Of a DNA stretch of 64,000 nt, positions 54,969-63,578 are shown in pieces; positions within the stretch are counted from its first letter, which is position 1; the number at the start of each line of letters is the position of its first letter. Origin of the DNA: Deltaproteobacteria bacterium. GTDB taxonomy: Bacteria; Desulfobacterota; DSM-4660; Desulfatiglandales; Desulfatiglandaceae. The position numbers and the translations under genes were made by a program. The DNA lies in contig JAFDIV010000027.1 in assembly GCA_019307815.1 (NCBI GenBank), forward strand, positions 1 to 64,000, read 5' to 3'. The notes beneath the pieces are model-generated. The model was not told the origin of the DNA and searched no databases. It worked only from the letters and a program-made list of their open reading frames with translations.

Positions 54969-56930
54969 ATGATCTTCAACCCCAAGATCCTGATCGTGGA
55001 CGATGAGCCGCGCATGTGTGAGAGCCTACGGCTCCTTTTGAGCGGCCACGGGTATGAAATCTTCACGGCCAACTCCGGTGCCGAGGCCATGGATCTGCTC
55101 TCAAGGGATGAATTCGACCTCGCCCTGTTAGATATGGTTATTCCAGATATGGATGGCCATCAGTTGATGGATCACATCAGCAAACAAAGCCCTGAGACCC
55201 TCGTTATCGTCATCACAGGTCATGCCTCCCTAGACTCTGCTGTTACGGCCCTCAGAAGGGGGGCCTATGATTACCTCAGAAAACCCTTTGAATATGAAGA
55301 ACTACTTAAAACCGTTCAAAATGCCCTAGACCAGAAGAAGCTCAAATCAGAAAAAGAACTCATTAACGGGAAGCTGGAACTTACTGAAGAGCGCTACCGT
55401 TACCTTGTGGAAAATTCCCCTGACATCATTTATACCCTAGATACAGATGGAAACTTTACCTTCATCAGTTGTGCGGTTGAGCGCCTGCTAGGTTACAAAC
55501 CCGAGGACCTTATTGGCAAGCATTATACTACTATTATCCATGACGAAGACCTTGAAAAGGCCAAATGGTTCTTTAACGAGAGAAGGACCGGGGAGCGTGC
55601 TTCCTCTGGAATCGAGTTGAGGCTGAAGACCAATACGGGCAAAGAAGATTTCCGGGCCTGTGAAATTCAGCACCTCACCGTAGAATTGAAGTCTACTGGC
55701 ATGTATGACAAGCCGGTAGACCATCCCCAAAAACAGTACCTTGGAACCCACGGTGTGGCCAGGGACATCAGCGATCGAAAACGCCTTGAGGCCCAGCTTC
55801 ACCAGGCCCAAAAAATGGAGGCCATTGGTACGTTAGCAGGAGGCATTGCCCATGACTTCAACAACCTACTTATGGCCATCCAGGGCTACACCTCCCTTAT
55901 GCTCTTGAATACGGACTCCTCCCATCCCCACTATGAGAAGCTGAAAAACATAGAAAAATATGTACAAAGTGGCGCGGAGCTCACAAAACAACTCTTAGGG
56001 TTCGCAAGGGGCGGCAAGTATGACGTAAAACCCCTGGACCTCAATGCCTTGATCCATCAGACCTCCCATATGTTCGGCCGTACTAAAAAAGAAATCATAA
56101 TCCATGAAAAGTACGACGAAAATCTGTGGCCCGTGGAAGCGGATCAAGGCCAGTTGGAGCAGGTTCTTTTGAACCTTTATGTAAACGCATGGCAGGCCAT
56201 GCCAGGGGGTGGGGAGCTCTTCCTGGAAACCCAGAACCTTACACTGGAAGAAATGTCCATGCGACCCTACAATATTCCTCCAGGTCGTTATGTAAAGATA
56301 ACAGTAACCGACACTGGTGTGGGCATGGATGAGAAGACCCAGCAAAGGATCTTCGAGCCCTTCTTTACCACAAAAAAAATGGGCCGCGGCACAGGTCTTG
56401 GTCTTGCCTCGGTATATGGTATTATCAAAAACCATAATGGAATCATTGAGGTCAGGAGCACAAAAGGGGAAGGCACCACCTTTGAAATCTATTTGCCTGC
56501 ATCGGACAAGGTGATTGAAGAGGAAGCCCCTACTCAAGAAGAACTGGTGAAAGGCCCTGGAACCATCCTATTGGTGGATGATGAAGACATGATCATTGAA
56601 GTGGGGGCTGAAATTTTAAAGGCACTGGGATATCATGTGTTTTCCGCCAAAAGCGGGATGGAGGCCATAAAAATCTATGAAGCAAACAGGAATAAGATTG
56701 ATCTGGTGATATTGGATATGATCATGCCCGGCATGGGGGGTGGAGAAACGTACGATCACTTGAAACGAATCGACCCTAACGTCAAGGTCCTGCTCTCCAG
56801 CGGGTACAGCATTGATGGGGAAGCAAGCGAGATCCTGGAAAGGGGATGTAACGGGTTCATTCAGAAGCCATTTAATATAAAGGCCCTTTCCCAAAAATTG
56901 AAGCAGATCTTAAACGGAAAAAGCTATTAG
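54969..56930 (+). CDS. Receiver-PAS-histidine kinase-receiver hybrid
   Basis: 653 residues. REC1 (~1-120) has VDDEPRM, the Asp of LALLDMVIPDMDG and Lys in LRKPFEYEE. PAS (~135-255) follows, then HisKA with AGGIAHDFNNLLMAIQG, HATPase with TDTGVGMDE and GTGLGLASVYG, and a C-terminal REC2 (~535-650) with VDDEDM, LVILDMIMPGMGG and QKPFN. It is the CckA-like HDFNN kinase type. Being soluble and behind the HDOD kinase, it likely receives phosphate on REC1 and relays to REC2. No DNA-binding output is attached. Confidence 0.92.
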   Translation: MIFNPKILIVDDEPRMCESLRLLLSGHGYEIFTANSGAEAMDLLSRDEFDLALLDMVIPDMDGHQLMDHISKQSPETLVIVITGHASLDSAVTALRRGAYDYLRKPFEYEELLKTVQNALDQKKLKSEKELINGKLELTEERYRYLVENSPDIIYTLDTDGNFTFISCAVERLLGYKPEDLIGKHYTTIIHDEDLEKAKWFFNERRTGERASSGIELRLKTNTGKEDFRACEIQHLTVELKSTGMYDKPVDHPQKQYLGTHGVARDISDRKRLEAQLHQAQKMEAIGTLAGGIAHDFNNLLMAIQGYTSLMLLNTDSSHPHYEKLKNIEKYVQSGAELTKQLLGFARGGKYDVKPLDLNALIHQTSHMFGRTKKEIIIHEKYDENLWPVEADQGQLEQVLLNLYVNAWQAMPGGGELFLETQNLTLEEMSMRPYNIPPGRYVKITVTDTGVGMDEKTQQRIFEPFFTTKKMGRGTGLGLASVYGIIKNHNGIIEVRSTKGEGTTFEIYLPASDKVIEEEAPTQEELVKGPGTILLVDDEDMIIEVGAEILKALGYHVFSAKSGMEAIKIYEANRNKIDLVILDMIMPGMGGGETYDHLKRIDPNVKVLLSSGYSIDGEASEILERGCNGFIQKPFNIKALSQKLKQILNGKSY

Positions 56931-57079
56931 CCTTTCTCTCGGGGAAGACACCCTTCCTCTTCAATTCCTCCTTGCCCATCGCCATTGCCTGATGGCCTTG
57001 CCAACCTAGAAACGGAAATCCCCACGGGCCACGGATGATTGGCCTGGCGCAAAAAAGCATATTGAACGGAGGAAAACCC

Positions 57080-57496
57080 ATGAAAAGTTTTCGAAAGGAA
57101 TTATGGTTTCACGTACCCACTAGGCGTGCTTTTATCAATATTACGCCCCAGGTGGAACAATGCGTCCAAGAAAGTAGTATTCAGGAGGGCTTGGTGCTTT
57201 GCAATGCCATGCACATAACTGCATCTGTATTCATCAATGACGACGAGGCCGGCCTTCACCATGATTATGAAGTATGGTTGGAAAAATTGGCCCCACATGA
57301 GCCTGTGTCTCAATACCGCCATAATGTTGGGGAAGATAATGCAGATGCCCACATGAAACGCCAAATCATGGGTAGAGAGGTGGTTGTGGCCATCACAGAG
57401 GGCAAATTGGACCTGGGGCCATGGGAACAGATCTTTTATGGGGAGTTTGACGGAAGAAGGCGTAAACGGGTACTCGTAAAGATCATCGGGGAATAG
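57080..57496 (+). CDS. yjbQ: YjbQ family protein
   Basis: 138 residues of the UPF0047/YjbQ family: [45 protein letters not shown] and [16 protein letters not shown]. coli YjbQ has weak thiamine-phosphate synthase activity; the physiological role is unsettled. ATG 57080 has GGAGG upstream and fits the family start better than the longer frame from 57035. It lies two bases before the RACo-like gene, so they are coupled. Confidence 0.88.
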   Translation: MKSFRKELWFHVPTRRAFINITPQVEQCVQESSIQEGLVLCNAMHITASVFINDDEAGLHHDYEVWLEKLAPHEPVSQYRHNVGEDNADAHMKRQIMGREVVVAITEGKLDLGPWEQIFYGEFDGRRRKRVLVKIIGE

Positions 57497-57497
57497 T

Positions 57498-59069
57498 ATG
57501 ACTACTGTAATCGACATCTATACTAAGGAACCATGGATCAAGAAGGTATCTTTGAACATGCCCAGGCCCAGCCTGAAGGACAATACTGCTGATGTGGACA
57601 GGCTAGTGCGTAGTCTTAAAAAGGAAATCGGCACTGAAGAGGTATCCATCCCCTTTCCTCTCCTAAGCCAAATCCCAAAAAAACTGAGGGACTATGAATA
57701 CTCCTGCATTGCAGCGGTTTACAAAGAAAAAACCCATTGGAAATTGATAGACCTGTGTCCCCAAGACACTGACAAATCCATTTACGGTCTTTCTGTTGAC
57801 TTGGGGACCTCCACCATTGTCCTGAGACTGCTCAATATTTCCACTGGGCAGCTGCTGACTGAAAAATCTTTTCATAATCCACAGATAGAGATTGGCGCGG
57901 ATATCCTAAGCCGGATTCATTACGCATCTCAGCCAGGCGGAGTTGAAACACTTCAGGCAATGGTCCTCAAAAGAGTGAATAAGGAGATAGCCCGACTTGC
58001 GCAGGCATCGAAAATAGGCACAGATCAGATTTTGGCCCTTGCACTGGCTGGCAACACCACCATGACCCATCTATTCCTGGGCCTGGACCCGTATTGGATC
58101 TGCAGAGAACCCTATATCCCGGTGGTAAACAAGCCAGAATGTGTCTCGGCCCAGCAGCTTGGATTGGGTATTCACCCCCATGGTCCGGTCTTTGTATTTC
58201 CTAATGTGGGAAGCTATTTCGGCGGAGATCTTATTGCTGGTATTTTGGCCTCTGGGATGAATCGACTCGAAGAGGTATGCCTTTTGGTGGACGTAGGGAC
58301 AAATGCAGAAGTGGTGTTGGGCAACAAAGACTGGCTCATGGGTTGTGCCGGGGCAGCCGGCCCTGCCCTAGAAGGCGGAGTGGCCTCCATGGGCATGATG
58401 GCGGGGCCTGGGGTTATTGATAAAGTGAAAATTGATCCTATCTCCGGTGAGATCCACTATAGTACCATTGACGATCTACCCCCCATAGGAATCTGCGGCT
58501 CAGGGCTCATTGACCTGGTGGCCCAGCTCTATCTGGCAGGCATGATAGACCTGCGAGGGAAATTCGTAAAAGAAAGATGTGGCAAAAGGCTCATGGAAGT
58601 TGATGGCATCATGCATTTTATAGTTGTTCCCGCAAAAAAGTCAGGGACTGCAAGGCCATTGACATTGAGTCAGCCAGATATTGACTCTCTCATCCGCTCA
58701 AAGGCGGCCATGTTCACCATACTCACCACCATAACCAAGACCGTAGACATCAGCGTATACAATATTGGAAAGTTCTTTATTGCCGGGACATTTGGGTCCT
58801 ACATTGACCCACGCTCGGCCATTACCATAGGGATGATACCTGACCTACCTTTGGACACCTATGTACCACTGGGCAATACCTCCCTTGAAGGATCCACGCT
58901 GATCCTTGTTTCAGAAGAAGCAAGGCAGGAGTGCCTCCGCATCCGGGACCAAATCACCTATCTGGAACTCAACGTGAATCAAGAGTTCATGAATCTGTTC
59001 AGTGCCGCAAAGTTTATCCCCCACACGGACAGAAGCCTTTTCCCCTCAGTGAAGCCGTTTATTACCTGA
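57498..59069 (+). CDS. RACo-like ASKHA ATPase (DUF4445) without ferredoxin domain
   Basis: 523 residues. The actin-like ATPase core of RACo/RamA reductive activators is present: GLSVDLGTSTIVLRLL (phosphate 1), ALAGNTTMTHLFLGLDP, LVDVGTNAEVVLGN, GAAGPALEGG and ICGSGLIDLVAQLY. RACo normally begins with a [2Fe-2S] ferredoxin domain (four Cys in the first ~90 residues); here the first ~90 residues have one Cys and no such motif. Such proteins reactivate Co(II) corrinoid proteins with ATP. No corrinoid protein or methyltransferase is next to it, so its target is unknown. Confidence 0.82.
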   Translation: MTTVIDIYTKEPWIKKVSLNMPRPSLKDNTADVDRLVRSLKKEIGTEEVSIPFPLLSQIPKKLRDYEYSCIAAVYKEKTHWKLIDLCPQDTDKSIYGLSVDLGTSTIVLRLLNISTGQLLTEKSFHNPQIEIGADILSRIHYASQPGGVETLQAMVLKRVNKEIARLAQASKIGTDQILALALAGNTTMTHLFLGLDPYWICREPYIPVVNKPECVSAQQLGLGIHPHGPVFVFPNVGSYFGGDLIAGILASGMNRLEEVCLLVDVGTNAEVVLGNKDWLMGCAGAAGPALEGGVASMGMMAGPGVIDKVKIDPISGEIHYSTIDDLPPIGICGSGLIDLVAQLYLAGMIDLRGKFVKERCGKRLMEVDGIMHFIVVPAKKSGTARPLTLSQPDIDSLIRSKAAMFTILTTITKTVDISVYNIGKFFIAGTFGSYIDPRSAITIGMIPDLPLDTYVPLGNTSLEGSTLILVSEEARQECLRIRDQITYLELNVNQEFMNLFSAAKFIPHTDRSLFPSVKPFIT

Positions 59070-59091
59070 GCTTTGTGCCCTGGGTTACGTA

Positions 59092-59121
59092 TTGACAAGC
59101 CCCGGGCTTGCCATTTAGAAT
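59092..59121 (+). promoter_or_regulatory. Candidate promoter of the DUF2333-hyp operon with spacer palindrome
   Basis: TTGACA (59092-59097), an 18-base spacer and TAGAAT (59116-59121). The spacer holds the perfect palindrome CAAGCCC-C-GGGCTTG (59096-59110). A dyad inside a long spacer is the layout of MerR-family activated promoters, but no MerR gene is nearby. Confidence 0.5.
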
Positions 59122-59252
59122 GCCTTATCAAATTGGGCCTTCTCATAAGAGTTATCCAGTATCAAAATGCCTCCCACCACTGTTTCAGGGTGGCTCTCTT
59201 TTTGGATTCCTCTGGTGTGCTCAAACATAATCTTATCTGAAAGGTGGATGCA

Positions 59253-60209
59253 ATGACCCCAAATAAAAGAAACGACCGTAAGTTGAAAAAAAGGAAAACC
59301 ATCCCTGTAATGCTCTTGGCTTTGGCACTGCTGGTCTTTATCCTCGTTAATATGGCCATAAATTCTGTAAAGCCCAAGCCCCTTAACGTAAAATATAATA
59401 CGGCAGTTAAAGGTTCCGCCTTTGTACGAACAAACCAGGCATTAATAAAGCAGATGGTGGAGAACTGGATGCCCAATGATATCTTTTGGCCCACAGTACT
59501 CCTTGATAACATGCCCAATTTTCAATTGGGAGAGCTGGAGGTGGTACGCTACAATGTAAGGGTATTACGGGACAATCTATCCCGCATGAGAACCACAGAC
59601 AAACTGGATATGCTCGTTGATGAGGCCTTTACAGCCCTTGCCAATGACCCCTATAAATGGTGGTTCCCCTCGGCTGAAAGCAAGTGGAAAAGGGCCTATG
59701 AGGCACTGGAAAAATATCATCGAAATTTGGAAAAAGGGAGTTCTTCTTTTTACCCCCGTGCCGACAATCTCATCGAATTGCTCAGCCAATATGCATCACT
59801 CATGGGAGGCGTCAACACCCGCCTGATCCATGCGCCTCACGATATACGAGAGGTGCTTGCCCTGGAAGCAGAAAAAGGGGCAAAAGCCGGCACTGGGGTA
59901 GTGAAGGTGAATATCCCTTGGTACCGCGTTGACGATAATTTCTATTACGCACAAGGAGTGGCTTACGCCCTCAATGAATCCTTCAGGGCCATCCGTGTAG
60001 ATTTCATAAACGTGCTCACGGACAAGAACTCATTGCTTTTGGTGGACAAGATCTTAGAGGATCTGCGGCGTTGTAATTTCGAACCATTGATTGTTTTTAA
60101 TGGCGACCCAGGGAGTATCTTCGCCAACCACTCCCTGAATCTTTCTGGCATTTTCAACGACGCTAGGCAAAAGATCAACTCCTTGATTGTTGCCCTTAGG
60201 GAAGGCTGA
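59253..60209 (+). CDS. DUF2333 membrane-anchored protein
   Basis: 318 residues: basic start (NKRNDRKLKKRK), one membrane helix (~20-38) and a large periplasmic or cytoplasmic helical domain containing LGELEVVRYNVRVLRDNLSR, NDPYKWWFPSAE, FYPRADNLIELLSQ and LGG/NTRLI-type motifs of DUF2333. Function unknown; found in proteobacteria. I chose ATG 59253 because AAGGTGG lies just upstream; the frame opens at GTG 59244. It is 15 bases before hypA and shares its promoter. Confidence 0.8.
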   Translation: MTPNKRNDRKLKKRKTIPVMLLALALLVFILVNMAINSVKPKPLNVKYNTAVKGSAFVRTNQALIKQMVENWMPNDIFWPTVLLDNMPNFQLGELEVVRYNVRVLRDNLSRMRTTDKLDMLVDEAFTALANDPYKWWFPSAESKWKRAYEALEKYHRNLEKGSSSFYPRADNLIELLSQYASLMGGVNTRLIHAPHDIREVLALEAEKGAKAGTGVVKVNIPWYRVDDNFYYAQGVAYALNESFRAIRVDFINVLTDKNSLLLVDKILEDLRRCNFEPLIVFNGDPGSIFANHSLNLSGIFNDARQKINSLIVALREG

Positions 60210-60224
60210 CAGAGGAACCCGTAA

Positions 60225-60566
60225 ATGCATGAAATGTCCATTGCCCAAAGCCTGCTGGAAATAATAAGGGATGAGATGAAAAAGCATGACGCGAAGGTGT
60301 TAAGATCCGTTCGCCTTCACATCGGGAAACTCACAGCCATTGTGCCGGAATCCCTGTCTTTTTGCTTTGAGATAATGACCACAGGTACTGACCTTGAAGG
60401 AGCAAAGCTAATTATGGAAATCATCCCATTGGTGGGGCATTGCGAGGCCTGTCACAGAGAATTTGAAATTCAGGACTACGCCTTCACATGTCCACACTGC
60501 GGAAGCCCTGACATCAAAACCATATCAGGGGAGGATCTGTCTATTGTAGAAATGGAAGTGGAATAA
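60225..60566 (+). CDS. hypA: Hydrogenase nickel incorporation protein HypA
   Basis: 113 residues. Begins MHEMSIAQ with the nickel-binding His2, Glu3 and N-terminal amine. The structural zinc site is two CxxC pairs, CEACHREFEIQDYAFTCPHC. It delivers nickel to the large subunit of NiFe hydrogenase with HypB. A GAGGAACC site lies ahead of the ATG. It is followed by hypB, hypF and hypD in one operon. Confidence 0.96.
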   Translation: MHEMSIAQSLLEIIRDEMKKHDAKVLRSVRLHIGKLTAIVPESLSFCFEIMTTGTDLEGAKLIMEIIPLVGHCEACHREFEIQDYAFTCPHCGSPDIKTISGEDLSIVEMEVE

Positions 60567-60597
60567 GGGTGTTACGAAACCATAAGGGAGGAAACAT

Positions 60598-61272
60598 ATG
60601 AAGGTATCTGTAGTAAAGAACATTTTGGAGGCAAATGACAGAATAGCCCAACAGAACAGGGCCCTTTTTGATGAAAAGGGGCTTATTGTGATGAATCTCA
60701 TGAGTTCGCCAGGGGCAGGTAAAACCACTCTACTGGAAAAGACCATCGATGCCCTAAAAGACGAACTACGTATAGGTGTGATCGAAGGGGACATCCAGTC
60801 CTCTCAGGATGCAGAACGCATTGCGAACAAAGGTATCCCTGTAGTTCAAATCAATACAGGAGGGGCATGCCATTTGGACGGCAATATGATTAGAGACACC
60901 TTTGACGAATTTGACTTTGACGCCCTGGATCTCCTGGTCGTGGAAAATGTGGGTAATCTGGTGTGTCCTGCTGAATTCAAGGTGGGAGAAGATTTTAAGG
61001 CCATGATCCTGAGTGTTACAGAGGGTGATGACAAGCCCTCCAAATATCCCCTCATGTTTCACGAATCAAAGGTCTTGTTAATCAATAAGATAGACCTCCT
61101 TCCCTATATAGATTGCAGCGTGGAAAAGATCAAAGAAGAGGCCCTTAAGATAAATCCACATATGACCATTTTCGAGATATCTTGCAAGACCGGTGAAGGG
61201 CTTGAAGATTGGTTTAAGTGGCTTAAGCGCACGGTTGAGGAAAAAAAGGCATCCCGAGCTGACAATGCATAA
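60598..61272 (+). CDS. hypB: Hydrogenase nickel incorporation GTPase HypB
   Basis: 224 residues of the SIMIBI GTPase class. G1 is SSPGAGKTT (about 38-46), the metal site segment is GGACHLD, the switch and G3/G4 regions are ENVGNLVCPAEF and LLINKIDLL. It lacks the His-rich N-terminal nickel store seen in some HypB. It hydrolyses GTP to insert nickel. GGGAGGAAA precedes the ATG; its last eight bases overlap hypF. Confidence 0.96.
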   Translation: MKVSVVKNILEANDRIAQQNRALFDEKGLIVMNLMSSPGAGKTTLLEKTIDALKDELRIGVIEGDIQSSQDAERIANKGIPVVQINTGGACHLDGNMIRDTFDEFDFDALDLLVVENVGNLVCPAEFKVGEDFKAMILSVTEGDDKPSKYPLMFHESKVLLINKIDLLPYIDCSVEKIKEEALKINPHMTIFEISCKTGEGLEDWFKWLKRTVEEKKASRADNA

Positions 61273-63568
61273 ACGGGCCAAAGGCGCCATAAAAGGGATC
61301 GTTCAGGGAGTTGGGTTCAGACCCTTTGTATACCAATTGGCCCAGCGCTACAAGCTCAGTGGATATGTGAGCAATACCCCTTTTGGTGTTGATCTTGAAG
61401 TGGAAGGAGAAGAGGAAAACGTAGAGCAGTTCGTCAGGGCCGTGGTCTCTGATCCCCCTCCCCTCGCCCAGATAGCCTCGGTAGAGTGGCGGGAAATCCC
61501 CCCCAGGCAGGAAACAGGGTTTGAAATCAGAAAAAGCCAGGTGGGCCCAGAGCGCTCCACACTGATCTCTCCTGATGTCTGTATATGCCAGGACTGTCTG
61601 TCCGAATTGCTTGATCCCCATGACAGACGCTACCGCTATCCCTTTATAAACTGTACCAATTGTGGCCCAAGGTATACTATTATACAGGATATCCCTTATG
61701 ATCGGGCCACCACCACCATGAAAAAGTTCCGGATGTGCCCGGCCTGTCAGCAGGAATATGATAACCCCTTGAATCGCCGCTTTCACGCACAGCCCAATGC
61801 CTGCTGGGACTGTGGCCCCCGCGTCTTTCTCCATGACGCCGAAGCCAATCCAGTACCTACTCCCGATCCTATCAAGGAGACCATTGCACTTTTGGAAAAG
61901 GGGTATATCCTTGCCATAAAGGGACTAGGAGGTTTTCATCTTGCGGTGGACGCCTCTAACCACCGTGCTGTGGTGCGGCTGAGGCGAAGGAAGCATCGGG
62001 AAGAAAAGCCTCTGGCTATTATGGTTAAGGATCTGGAAACGGCGCGTACCATTGCCCACCTTAATGAAGCAGAGGCAGAGGTCCTCGCATCGCACCAGAG
62101 GCCCATTGTGCTTCTGAAAAAGCGGCGATTTCACGGCCTTTCCCCCCAAGTGGCCCCGAAAAATCAGTACTTTGGGATTATGCTCCCCTATACGCCTCTA
62201 CATTATCTTCTTATGGAGGGCAATTACCGAGCCCTTGTCATGACCAGCGGAAACATGACCGAGGAACCCATCACAATTGATAATAATCATGCCTTTCGTT
62301 ATCTAAAAGGCATAGCCGACTTCTTCCTTGTGCACAATCGCGATATCTACCTTCGAAGCGATGACTCTGTTGTCCGAATCGTGGATGGCACTCCAAGGCA
62401 AATCCGGAGGTCTAGGGGCTACGTTCCGGTCCCCGTATTTCTCTCGCAGGACATCTCTCCCCTTGTGCCTACCTTGGCCGTGGGCGCAGAACTAAAGAAC
62501 ACCATATGCCTTACCAAAGAAAACCGTGCCTTTTTGAGTCAACATATCGGAGATATGGAGAACCTGGAGACCTTTCAGTTCTTCCAGCTCACAATAAAGC
62601 ACCTGAGAAGGATTCTGGAAATCCAACCTCAAGTTATTGCCCATGACTTGCATCCTGACTATTTGAGTACGAAATTCGCTGTCAAACAAACTGAGCTGCC
62701 CACTATCGGCGTGCAACACCACCATGCCCACATTGTTAGCTGCATGGCAGAGCACGGATTGGTAGAACCGGTGATAGGGCTGGCCATGGATGGGACAGGA
62801 CTTGGCGACGATGCCCACATCTGGGGCTGCGAGTTCATGCTATCGGATCTGACTAGTTACAAAAGAGTGGCCCATCTGGACTACCTGCCTCTTCCAGGCG
62901 GTGACATGGCTGCCAAATACCCTTGGCGAATGGCGTTGGCTTATCTATACAAGGCCTTTGGGGAAAATCTGTTCGAGATTCCCATTCCCTTTGTACAGCG
63001 CCTTGACCAAGCAGAGGCAAAACTAGTCCTGAAAATGGCCCAAAGGGCGGTTAATTCCCCCCTTACCTCAAGCTGTGGAAGGCTTTTTGATGCAGTGGCA
63101 TCCTTGATTGGCCTACGGGACCGTATCGCCTTTGAAGGGCAAGCCGCCATTGAGCTGGAGATGTGTCAGCAGGGAAGTGATGAAATCATCTACCCTACAT
63201 CTATCCGGCGGGAAAGGGATGTTTGGATCTTGGAGACATCTCAACTAATCAAGGCTATTGTTGAGGACATCATAAGGGGTATCCCCAGGGGTAGAATCAG
63301 CCATCGTTTTCATAACACCCTTGTTCGCTTGTTCGTGGAGATGACCCTGGAGATACATCGGGAAACAGGCATTACCACAGTGGTGCTTAGCGGTGGATCC
63401 TTTCAAAATGTAACCCTCTTGACCAGTCTTACCAGGGCCCTCAGGGATCAAGGATTTTCTGTATATTCGCATTGCTTGGTCCCCACAAACGACGGGGGCC
63501 TGGCCCTGGGCCAGGCCATATGTGCTGCCTTGAAGTTGGCCGGTAAAAAGGGAAAATTCCAAGGATAA
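61265..63568 (+). CDS. hypF: Carbamoyltransferase HypF
   Basis: About 767 residues. In order: acylphosphatase domain (VQGVGFRPFVYQLA, ~12-25), two zinc-finger blocks (CICQDC, CTNCGP; CPACQQEY, CWDCGP), a YrdC domain and a Kae1-like domain with VQHHHAHIVSCMAEH and AMDGTGLGDD. It makes the cyanide ligand of NiFe hydrogenase from carbamoyl phosphate together with HypE. ATG 61265 overlaps the hypB stop and gives the standard HKRAKG... start; the frame to 61193 runs inside hypB. Confidence 0.96.
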   Translation: MHKRAKGAIKGIVQGVGFRPFVYQLAQRYKLSGYVSNTPFGVDLEVEGEEENVEQFVRAVVSDPPPLAQIASVEWREIPPRQETGFEIRKSQVGPERSTLISPDVCICQDCLSELLDPHDRRYRYPFINCTNCGPRYTIIQDIPYDRATTTMKKFRMCPACQQEYDNPLNRRFHAQPNACWDCGPRVFLHDAEANPVPTPDPIKETIALLEKGYILAIKGLGGFHLAVDASNHRAVVRLRRRKHREEKPLAIMVKDLETARTIAHLNEAEAEVLASHQRPIVLLKKRRFHGLSPQVAPKNQYFGIMLPYTPLHYLLMEGNYRALVMTSGNMTEEPITIDNNHAFRYLKGIADFFLVHNRDIYLRSDDSVVRIVDGTPRQIRRSRGYVPVPVFLSQDISPLVPTLAVGAELKNTICLTKENRAFLSQHIGDMENLETFQFFQLTIKHLRRILEIQPQVIAHDLHPDYLSTKFAVKQTELPTIGVQHHHAHIVSCMAEHGLVEPVIGLAMDGTGLGDDAHIWGCEFMLSDLTSYKRVAHLDYLPLPGGDMAAKYPWRMALAYLYKAFGENLFEIPIPFVQRLDQAEAKLVLKMAQRAVNSPLTSSCGRLFDAVASLIGLRDRIAFEGQAAIELEMCQQGSDEIIYPTSIRRERDVWILETSQLIKAIVEDIIRGIPRGRISHRFHNTLVRLFVEMTLEIHRETGITTVVLSGGSFQNVTLLTSLTRALRDQGFSVYSHCLVPTNDGGLALGQAICAALKLAGKKGKFQG

Positions 63569-63578
63569 AGAGGTAATC

